Part shown: positions 57,587 through 64,000 of the stretch, in pieces | Numbering within the stretch: the stretch's first letter is position 1 | Layout: each line of letters starts with the position of its first letter | NCBI RefSeq assembly: GCF_005795905.1 | Contig: NZ_VAWE01000001.1 | Location: forward strand, 2,638,501-2,702,500 | Origin: Streptomyces marianii | Lineage (GTDB): Bacteria > Actinomycetota > Actinomycetes > Streptomycetales > Streptomycetaceae | DNA: 64,000 bases | Direction: 5' to 3' | The notes under the pieces: model-generated | Database searches by the model: none | Told to the model about the DNA's origin: nothing | Seen by the model: the letters and a program-made list of their open reading frames with translations, nothing else | Made by a program: the position numbers and the translations under genes

Positions 57587-60500
57587 ATGGAGACGCAGAT
57601 GGCGCGGACGGCAGGGGCGGCGCGGACGGACCCGGGCAGGGAGTTCTGGTGCGCTGTGCTGGGTGCTGGAGGGCTGACGTCGGTTCCGCGGTGGACGGCC
57701 GAGCCGGTGTCGGGTGGTGCGGAGCGGGTGGTGCGGGTTCCGGTGGGGTTGGTGCGGGGTTTGCGGCGGTTGGCCGAGGAGTTGGGTGTTCCGTTGGGGG
57801 TGGTGGTGCTGGCGGCTCACGTCCGTGTGCTGGCGGTGTTGTCGGGTGAGGACGAGGCCGTCACGGGCTGTGTTCCCGTTCCGGGTGCGCGGGCGTTGCC
57901 GTGCCGGTTGGCGGCCGATGGTGCTCGTTCCTGGTGGGCGTTGGTGCGTGATGCGCATCGCGTGTCCACGGGGTTGTGTGCGCATCGTGATTTTCCGGTG
58001 GGGGAGTTGGCGCGTGAGTTGGGTGTTGGGGGTGTGTTGTACGAGGTGGAGTTCGACGCCTTTGGTGTGGAGGGGGAGGTTGGTGGGGGGACGGTGTTGC
58101 GGTTGTCGGTGGTGGAGGGGGTGGGTGGGGAGGTGGTGTTGCGGTTGCGGTTCCGTACCGAGGTGCTGGACGGGGAGGCGGTGGGCCGGATTGCCGGTTA
58201 TCACCTGGCGGCGCTGGAGCGGATCGTGGCGGATCCGTATGCCGTGTGCGGCGAGGCGGGTCTGGTGTCCGCCGAGGAGGTGGGTTTTCAGGTGGAGGGG
58301 CTGGCGGGGCGGCGGCGGGAGTTGCCGGGGTTGCGGGTGCACGAGTTGTTCGAGGAGCGGGTGCGGATGCATCCGGACGCGGTGGCGGTGGTGGATGCGG
58401 GGCGGGAGTGGACGTACGGGGAGTTGAACGGGCGGGCGAACCGGTTGGCGCGGGCGTTGCGGGTGCGTGGTGTGGAGGGGGAGGGTGTGGTGGGGGTGGT
58501 GCTGGAGCGGAATGCGGACTGGCTGGCGTCGGTGCTTGCGGTGTTCAAGGCGGGTGGGGTGTATCTGCCGGTCGAGCCGCGTTTCCCGGCGGGCCGGATC
58601 GCGGCGACGCTGTCGCGGGCGGGGTGCCGGGTGGTGCTGACGGAGTCCGGGAGCAGCGGGTCGCTGGACGAGGCGTTGGTCTCGGTCGGTGGGGTGGAGC
58701 GGTTGCCGGTGGATGTGGCGTATGCCGAGGGGCACGCTGAGGATGATTTGGGTGTGCCGGTGGCGGCGGGGCAGTTGGCGTACATCTATTTCACCTCTGG
58801 TTCGACGGGTGAGCCGAAGGGTGCGATGTGCGAGCACGCGGGTCTGGTGAACCATCTGTTCGCGAAGATCGACGATCTGGGGATCGGTGAGGGTGGTGTG
58901 GTGGCGCAGGTCGCGCCGCAGTGTTTCGACATCTCGTTGTGGCAGTTGGTGGCGGGGTTGTTGGTGGGTGGGCGGACGGTGCTGGTGGAGCAGGACGCGG
59001 TGCTGGATGTGTCGCGGTTCTTGGACACGGTCGTCGGTGCCGGGGTGAATGTGGTGCAGGTGGTGCCGTCGTATCTGGAGGCGGTGCTGGCGGCGTTGGA
59101 GCGCGAGCCGCGGGGGCTGGGGGATCTGCGGTGTGTGTCGGTGACGGGTGAGGCGTTGAAGCGGGAGCTGGCGGAGCGGTGGTTCGCGGCGCAGCCGGGG
59201 ATCGTGCTGGTGAACGCCTATGGGCTGACGGAGACCTGTGACGACACCAACCATGAGGTGATGACGGGGGTGCCGGGGCGGGTGTTGCTGGGGCGGCCGG
59301 TGGCCAATGTGCATGTGTATGTGGTGGACGAGGGGCTGCGGCCGGTGCCGTTGGGTGCGCCGGGGGAGATCGTGTTCTCGGGGGTGTGTGTGGGGCGTGG
59401 GTATGTCAATGATCCGGAGCGGACGGCGGCGGCGTTCGTGCCGGATCCGTTGCGGCCGGGTGAGCGGTTGTATCGCAGTGGGGATCGTGGCCGGTGGGAT
59501 GTGTCGGGGAAGCTGGAGTTCCTGGGCCGGCGGGACACGCAGGTGAAGATCCGCGGGTTCCGGATCGAGGTCGGGGAGATCGAGAACACGCTGTTGCGTC
59601 AGGCGGGGGTGCGGGACGGTGCGGTGGTCGCGGTGGCGGGTGGTGCGGGGACGCAGTTGGTGGCGTTCTACACGGCCGCGGGGCCGTTGGAGGCGCGGGT
59701 GCTGGCCGCGGGGCTGGGGGCGACGCTGCCGTCGTACATGGTGCCGTCGGTGTTCCACTGGCGGGACGGGCTGCCGCTGACCGCGAACGGCAAGGTCGAC
59801 AGGAAGGCCCTGACCGCGCTCGCCGCCACCCTGGACACCCCCACCGAGAACACCGACACCGGTGACCGCGGCGGTGGCGGTGCGCCGGCGACCCCGGCGG
59901 AACGACGGCTGGCGGCGGCCTGGTCGGCCGTGCTGGGTGTGCCCGAGGACCGGATCAGCCGCGGCGACCACTTCTTCGACCGCGGTGGCACATCGCTGTC
60001 CGCGGTGAAACTCGCCATCGCCCTGGACCGCGCCGTCACCCTCAAGGACGTCACCCGCCACCCCGTCCTCACCGACCTCGCCGCACTCCTCGACACCGAC
60101 ACCGACACCGACACCACCGACAACCAACCCGCCCCGAACGGCCCGAGCGCGGCGCAGAACACTCGCCGCACCGCCGGAGACGGTCTGCTGGAGCGCCTGT
60201 CGGAGCCGAAGGACGCCCGCGCCGGGGTCCTGGTCTGCTTCCCCTACGCGGGCGGCAACGCGGTGAACTTCCAGCCGCTGGCCCGCGTCCTGGCGGCCGA
60301 CGGACCGGCCGTGTACGCCGTCGAGCTCCCCGGACACGACCTGGCGGCCGCCCGTGCACCCTTCGCCCCGTTGGATCAGGTGGTCGAGCGGGTCGTGGAC
60401 GAGATCACCGGCCTGGGCGTGTCCCGGGTGCTGCTGTGGGGCCACTCCTCCGGCACCGCTCCCGCCGTGGAGACGGCACGGAGGCTCCAGGAGCGCGGTG

Positions 60501-60952
60501 TCGAGGTCGAGCGGGTGTTCCTCGCCGCGCAGCTGCTCGGCGGGGCGGCGGAACGGCGGAGCGCCGTCGACGAGCTCGCCCGCAGGAGCGACGCCGAGAT
60601 CGCCGCCGGGCTGGCCGACGACCGCGGTCGCACCGGACTCGGCGAACTGGACGCCCAGCGCGCCGAGCACATCGGTGCCGCCTACCGCCACGACTGCGTG
60701 GCCGCCCACGAGTACTTCGCCGGCCTCCTGGAGGCCCCGCCCGCCGTGCGGCTGTCCGCGCCGGTCACCGTCGTCGTGGCCGCGGACGACCCCGTCACGG
60801 CGCCCCCCGGACGGCACCGCGACTGGCGGCTGCTGGCCGAACACGTCGATCTGTACGAACTCGCCGACGGAGGCCACTACTTCCTTCGCACCCGTCCGGC
60901 CGAGGCGGCACGAGCCGTGCTGCGCGCCGCTGCCCTGCCGGCCCCCTCCTGA
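57587..60952 (+). CDS. NRPS: half-C, A, T, TE
   Basis: This 1121-aa peptide synthetase has four parts. Residues about 15-225 look like the C-terminal half of a condensation domain without the HHxxxDG motif. The adenylation domain (about 245-740) has FTSGSTGEPKGAM, AYGLTETCDDTNH, YRSGDRGRW and NGKVDRKAL. The carrier has Ser803 (FFDRGGTSLSAVK). The thioesterase (about 895-1115) has CFPYAGGNAVNF and Ser954 in GHSSGTA. Reading the pocket by the GrsA scheme gives roughly D-I-W-S-S-T-A-D-D-K; two Asp residues suit a basic substrate such as diaminopropionate. Bases about 57660-59750 are rich in G and use TTG, GTG and GGT codons, unlike the C-ending codons before and after, which suggests a transferred or swapped C-A segment. 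Confidence 0.92.
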   Translation: METQMARTAGAARTDPGREFWCAVLGAGGLTSVPRWTAEPVSGGAERVVRVPVGLVRGLRRLAEELGVPLGVVVLAAHVRVLAVLSGEDEAVTGCVPVPGARALPCRLAADGARSWWALVRDAHRVSTGLCAHRDFPVGELARELGVGGVLYEVEFDAFGVEGEVGGGTVLRLSVVEGVGGEVVLRLRFRTEVLDGEAVGRIAGYHLAALERIVADPYAVCGEAGLVSAEEVGFQVEGLAGRRRELPGLRVHELFEERVRMHPDAVAVVDAGREWTYGELNGRANRLARALRVRGVEGEGVVGVVLERNADWLASVLAVFKAGGVYLPVEPRFPAGRIAATLSRAGCRVVLTESGSSGSLDEALVSVGGVERLPVDVAYAEGHAEDDLGVPVAAGQLAYIYFTSGSTGEPKGAMCEHAGLVNHLFAKIDDLGIGEGGVVAQVAPQCFDISLWQLVAGLLVGGRTVLVEQDAVLDVSRFLDTVVGAGVNVVQVVPSYLEAVLAALEREPRGLGDLRCVSVTGEALKRELAERWFAAQPGIVLVNAYGLTETCDDTNHEVMTGVPGRVLLGRPVANVHVYVVDEGLRPVPLGAPGEIVFSGVCVGRGYVNDPERTAAAFVPDPLRPGERLYRSGDRGRWDVSGKLEFLGRRDTQVKIRGFRIEVGEIENTLLRQAGVRDGAVVAVAGGAGTQLVAFYTAAGPLEARVLAAGLGATLPSYMVPSVFHWRDGLPLTANGKVDRKALTALAATLDTPTENTDTGDRGGGGAPATPAERRLAAAWSAVLGVPEDRISRGDHFFDRGGTSLSAVKLAIALDRAVTLKDVTRHPVLTDLAALLDTDTDTDTTDNQPAPNGPSAAQNTRRTAGDGLLERLSEPKDARAGVLVCFPYAGGNAVNFQPLARVLAADGPAVYAVELPGHDLAAARAPFAPLDQVVERVVDEITGLGVSRVLLWGHSSGTAPAVETARRLQERGVEVERVFLAAQLLGGAAERRSAVDELARRSDAEIAAGLADDRGRTGLGELDAQRAEHIGAAYRHDCVAAHEYFAGLLEAPPAVRLSAPVTVVVAADDPVTAPPGRHRDWRLLAEHVDLYELADGGHYFLRTRPAEAARAVLRAAALPAPS

Positions 60953-60974
60953 GCCACGACCGAAAGGAAAAGAA

Positions 60975-61982
60975 ATGTCGCCCTCATCCCACGCGTCACT
61001 GCTCGACGTGGAGTCGCGGCCGGGCAGGCCCCCGGTCCTGCACGTCGAGTCCCCCGGGGACGCGGCGAGCTGGGCGGCCGGGCAGCGGGACGCACTGCGC
61101 TCCCTGGTCGCCGAGCGCGGCTCGGTGCTGGTGCGCGGTCTGGGACTGCGTGAGGCGGACCAGGTCGGCGCGGTGTTCCAGCAGCTCGCCGGCGGGCCGC
61201 TGATGACCGAACGGGAGGCGTTCGCCGCGCGCGAGTCGTACCGGGACGGTGTCTACTCCTCCACGGCGTGGCCGCCGAACCAGCCGATGTGCATGCACCA
61301 CGAACTCAGCTACACGACGACGTTCCCGGGCATGATGATGTTCGCGTGCCTGACCGCGCCGGCCGACGGCGGGGTCACCGGGGTCTCGGACTCCACCGCC
61401 GTGCTGGAGGCGCTGCCGCCGGCGATGGTGGAACGCTTCGAGCGGGAGGGCTGGCTGCTCACCCGCAGCTACAACGACGAGATCGGCGCCTCCTGGACCG
61501 AGGCCTTCGGCACCGACGACCGCACCGCCGTCGAGGAGTACTGCCGCGCCAACGCCATCGACCTCGCCTGGCAGAGCGACGGCGGCCTGCGCACCCGCCA
61601 GCGCCGCAGCGCCGTCGTGCGCCACCCGCGGACCGGAGCCCGCTGCTGGTTCAACCAGATCGCGTTCCTCAACGAATGGACCCTCGCCCCCGAGGTCCGC
61701 GAGTACCTCGTCGACGAGTACGGCGAGGACGGCCTGCCGTTCAACACCCGCTACGGCGACGGCGACCCCGTCGGCGAGGACGTCGTCCAGACCCTCAACG
61801 AGGTCTACGAGGCCCACACGGCCCGGGAACCCTGGCAGCCCGGCGACCTCATGCTCGTCGACAACATCCGCACCGCCCACAGCCGCGAGCCCTACGAAGG
61901 CCCCCGCGAGATCCTCGTCGGGCTGGCCGAGCCGGTGTCACTGTCCGACTGCTCGCCGACCGTCGAGGTGAGGGCGCTATGA
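60975..61982 (+). CDS. TauD/SyrP-like Fe(II)/2-oxoglutarate dioxygenase
   Basis: This 335-aa dioxygenase of the TauD/TfdA class resembles SyrP, which hydroxylates an amino acid on a carrier protein. The iron ligands are His108 and Glu110 (PMCMHHELSY) and the distal His302 (VDNIRTAHSRE); the 2-oxoglutarate-binding Arg is likely in YEGPREILVGLAEP. It lies between the NRPS (22 bp upstream) and sbnB (ATGA overlap), so it belongs to the same operon. I infer beta-hydroxylation of diaminopropionate, free, on the T domain or in the polymer; desaturation is also possible. Confidence 0.87.
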   Translation: MSPSSHASLLDVESRPGRPPVLHVESPGDAASWAAGQRDALRSLVAERGSVLVRGLGLREADQVGAVFQQLAGGPLMTEREAFAARESYRDGVYSSTAWPPNQPMCMHHELSYTTTFPGMMMFACLTAPADGGVTGVSDSTAVLEALPPAMVERFEREGWLLTRSYNDEIGASWTEAFGTDDRTAVEEYCRANAIDLAWQSDGGLRTRQRRSAVVRHPRTGARCWFNQIAFLNEWTLAPEVREYLVDEYGEDGLPFNTRYGDGDPVGEDVVQTLNEVYEAHTAREPWQPGDLMLVDNIRTAHSREPYEGPREILVGLAEPVSLSDCSPTVEVRAL

Positions 61983-63094
61983 CAGCCATCCGATCCGGCC
62001 GGACGGAGTCCGCCGGGGAATCCGCGAAGCGCCGGGCGTACGGCCCGGGAAGTACCGGCGAACCGGATGCCGCGCCGTCGTTCGCGGTGATCCCGGGTGA
62101 GCAGGTGCAGCGTGCGCTGCAGGGCCACGAGAAGCGGATCGTCGAACTCGTCGAGGCCACGTACCGGTTGCACGGCGAGGGCCGTACCGTCAATCCGCCC
62201 TCGTACTTCCTGCGCTTCCAGGACCGTCCGGCGTCGCGGATCATCGCGCTGCCCGCGTCGCTCGGCGGGCAGGCCGGCGTGGACGGCCTCAAGTGGATCT
62301 CCAGTTTCCCGGCGAACGTGGAGGCCGGCTTTCCCCGGGCCTCGGCCGTGCTGATCCTCAACGACCACGACACCGGCTACCCCTTCGCGTGTCTGGAGGG
62401 CTCGATCATCAGCGCGACCAGGACGGCCGCCTCGGCGGCGCTGGCGGCGGACCGGCTCAGCCGGGGACGGTCGGCCGGGCGCCCGGCGCGGGTCGGGTTC
62501 TTCGGCACGGGACTCGTCGCCCGCTACATCCACACCTTCCTCGCCGGCACCGGCTGGTCCTTCGACGAGATCGGTGTCCACGACGTGGCGCCGGAGAGCG
62601 CGGCCGGGTTCCGCTGCTACCTGGAGCAGTCGGGCACGGCGGGCCGGATCAGTGTGCACGACGATCCCGAGGAACTTATCCGCTTCAGCGACCTCGTGGT
62701 ATTCGCGACCATCGCCACCGAGCCGCACGTCAGCGACCCGTCCTGGTTCGGCCACAACCCGCTGGTGCTGCACGTGTCCCTACGAGATCTCGCCCCGGAG
62801 GTCCTGCTCGCCTCGGCCAATGTCGTGGACGACGTCGAGCACTGCCTCAAGGCCGACACCTCCCCGCACCTGGCGGAGCGGCTGACCGGCGGCCGCGCCT
62901 TTCTGGACGGCACGCTCGACGACGTGATCGCCGGCCGGGTGACGCTCCCCGCGGACCGGCCGGTGGTCTTCTCGCCCTTCGGCCTCGGGGTGCTGGACCT
63001 CGCGGTCGGCACATGGGTCTACGACGAGGTGGCGCGCTCCGGCGGGCTGCGCGTCGTCGACGGCTTCTTCCATGAACTGCGCCGGTACGGCTGA
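61979..63094 (+). CDS. sbnB: 2,3-diaminopropionate biosynthesis protein, SbnB-like
   Basis: This 371-aa ornithine-cyclodeaminase-fold NAD enzyme corresponds to SbnB. With SbnA it makes L-2,3-diaminopropionate: SbnB oxidatively hydrolyses N-(1-amino-1-carboxyl-2-ethyl)glutamate to 2-oxoglutarate and the diamino acid. The NAD motif is VGFFGTGLVARYIHTFLAG near residue 178, preceded by the substrate region GGQAGVDGLKWISSFPANV and followed by NVVDDVEHCLKADTSPHLA. A roughly 30-residue N-terminal extension precedes the homologous part. The start overlaps the dioxygenase stop (ATGA). Confidence 0.92.
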   Translation: MTAIRSGRTESAGESAKRRAYGPGSTGEPDAAPSFAVIPGEQVQRALQGHEKRIVELVEATYRLHGEGRTVNPPSYFLRFQDRPASRIIALPASLGGQAGVDGLKWISSFPANVEAGFPRASAVLILNDHDTGYPFACLEGSIISATRTAASAALAADRLSRGRSAGRPARVGFFGTGLVARYIHTFLAGTGWSFDEIGVHDVAPESAAGFRCYLEQSGTAGRISVHDDPEELIRFSDLVVFATIATEPHVSDPSWFGHNPLVLHVSLRDLAPEVLLASANVVDDVEHCLKADTSPHLAERLTGGRAFLDGTLDDVIAGRVTLPADRPVVFSPFGLGVLDLAVGTWVYDEVARSGGLRVVDGFFHELRRYG

Positions 63095-63122
63095 GCCGCC
63101 CGGAAGCCAGTGAGGAGGCACC

Positions 63123-63227
63123 TTGCAGAACTGGTCACCCGGAGAGATCAACGGTCAGGTCTCCGTAGCAGCTACGGACGACTCCACGGCCGCTGACGCA
63201 GGGGCCCGACGGGCCCGCTGCAGATGA
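63123..63227 (+). CDS. Candidate 34-aa peptide between sbnB and sbnA
   Basis: A TTG-initiated frame with a strong GTGAGGAGGCACC ribosome site lies in the sbnB-sbnA gap and ends at a TGA just ahead of the sbnA ribosome site. The peptide begins with an aromatic segment (NWSPGEINGQVSVA) and ends in a basic tail (GARRARCR). Its 3' part overlaps a GGGCCC-GAC-GGGCCC hairpin. It might be a leader that tunes sbnA translation or a chance frame. It resembles no family I recognise. Confidence 0.35.
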   Translation: MQNWSPGEINGQVSVAATDDSTAADAGARRARCR

Positions 63228-63237
63228 GGAGGCCATC

Positions 63238-64000
63238 GTGCCTGTCATATCCGTTCCCCAAGACTTCAACGAAGACGATCTCTACATCGACCTCGAGTCG
63301 ATATTCGGGCGCTCGCTCTTCCTGAAGTGCGAGGGCTTCAACTTCGCCGGCTCGATCAAGCTGAAGGCCGCGATCGAGATGGTGGAGACCGCCGAAAGGG
63401 ACGGAGTCCTGACGCCGGATTCGATCCTCGTGGAGTCCTCCTCGGGCAACCTGGGCGTGGCACTGAGCATGATCGCGGCGAGCAAGGGCTACAGGTTCCT
63501 GTGCGTCACCGACTCGCGCTGCAATCTGACGACCCGGCTGATGATGGAGGCCCTGGGCAGCCAGGTGCACGTCATCGCCGGCCAGGAGGCCAACGGCAGC
63601 TTCCTGGGCGCGCGGATCGACTACCTCCGTACGCTGTGCGCCTCCGACAGCCGGTACGTGTGGCTCAGCCAGTACACGAACCCGGGCAACTGGAAGGCGC
63701 ACTACCGCAGGACGGCGCCTGAGATCGCACATCGGTTCCCCGAGCTGGACACGCTGTTCGTCGGCGCCGGGACCACGGGCACGCTGATGGGCTGCGCCCG
63801 CTTCTTCCGCGAGTGGCACCGGCCGGTGCGGATCATCGCGGTGGACAGCGTCGGCTCCGTGTCCTTCGGCGGTGAGGCGGGGCGCAGGATGATCCCCGGG
63901 CTGGGGATGAGCATCCGTCCTCCGCTGCTCGACGAGTCCTTCGTGGACGAGGTCATCCGTGTGGAGGAACGGGACACCATCCGGGCCTGCCACCGGCTGG
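63238..64000 (+). CDS. sbnA: 2,3-diaminopropionate biosynthesis protein, SbnA-like (partial)
   Basis: This is the N-terminal 254 residues of a PLP-dependent cysteine-synthase-fold enzyme; the gene runs off the right edge. The PLP Lys is in FAGSIKLKAA near residue 39, the phosphate loops are ESSSGNLGVAL and GAGTTGTLMG. SbnA condenses O-phospho-L-serine with glutamate to N-(1-amino-1-carboxyl-2-ethyl)glutamate, which SbnB then cleaves. The GTG start has a GAGGAGG site. With sbnB it forms a complete diaminopropionate supply. Confidence 0.9.
   Translation, partial: MPVISVPQDFNEDDLYIDLESIFGRSLFLKCEGFNFAGSIKLKAAIEMVETAERDGVLTPDSILVESSSGNLGVALSMIAASKGYRFLCVTDSRCNLTTRLMMEALGSQVHVIAGQEANGSFLGARIDYLRTLCASDSRYVWLSQYTNPGNWKAHYRRTAPEIAHRFPELDTLFVGAGTTGTLMGCARFFREWHRPVRIIAVDSVGSVSFGGEAGRRMIPGLGMSIRPPLLDESFVDEVIRVEERDTIRACHRL

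Noticed and set aside
57512..60877. A 1121-codon antisense frame opposite the NRPS gene
   Set aside because: It mirrors the G-rich codon bias of the NRPS, consists of His/Arg/Pro-rich low-complexity sequence, and has no domain.

Overview
The window is high-GC actinobacterial DNA and reads as a Streptomyces chromosome. Supporting signs are strong G/C third-position codon use, GTG and TTG starts, ATGA/GTGA stop-start overlaps, an XRE-DUF5753 plus DUF397 gene pair, a SARP activator and a daunorubicin-type anthracycline cluster. Three blocks can be seen.

Block 1 (about 0.1-10.3 kb) is a defence and DNA-modification region. It holds an XRE/DUF5753 regulator with a DUF397 partner, a long bidirectional terminator, a type I restriction-modification operon (hsdM-hsdS-hsdR, minus strand), and a second, unusual adenine-N6 methylase that carries its own N-terminal helix-turn-helix and an HsdS-like C-terminus, with a palindromic candidate operator upstream.

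Block 2 (about 10.5-51.1 kb) is an anthracycline cluster whose genes match the S. peucetius daunorubicin/doxorubicin set almost one for one. It contains a minimal type II PKS with propionyl starter genes (dpsA, B, C, D, G), ketoreductase and cyclases (dpsE, F, Y, dnrD), anthrone oxygenase (dnrG), methyl ester formation and removal (dnrC, dnrP), aklaviketone reductase (dnrE), 11-hydroxylase (dnrF), 4-O-methyltransferase (dnrK), the C-13/C-14 P450 and its partners (doxA, dnrV, dnrU), daunosamine genes (dnmL, M, T, U, V, J, Z), glycosyltransferases (dnrS with its helper dnrQ, and dnrH), regulators (dnrI, dnrN, and a WYL regulator where dnrO would be expected), and self-resistance (drrA, drrB, drrC). 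Two genes go beyond the daunosamine set and sit between drrB and dpsY: an AknOx-like bicovalent flavin oxidase and a sugar 3-C-methyltransferase. With the nitrososynthase DnmZ, they suggest a C-3-methylated (vancosamine-like), possibly oxidised or nitroso, aminosugar on a carminomycin/daunomycin-type aglycone.

Block 3 (about 51.9-64 kb, open at the right edge) begins with ordinary genes (DUF2000, AraC regulator, a secreted protein). It then enters a second biosynthetic locus: an 858-aa membrane protein that is a poly-lysine-synthetase-like enzyme without its adenylation domain (carrier domain, six membrane segments, three tandem soluble domains), an NRPS with half-C, A, T and TE domains, a TauD/SyrP-like dioxygenase, and SbnB- and SbnA-like enzymes that make L-2,3-diaminopropionate. 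This looks like a split poly- or oligo-diaminopropionate synthetase with a possible hydroxylation step. It is the most novel-looking system in the window.

The two biosynthetic loci are separated by decayed material: a truncated transposase at 48.2 kb, a 10-bp tandem repeat and a probable anti-sigma-type ATPase relic. I saw no tRNA, rRNA or CRISPR array.
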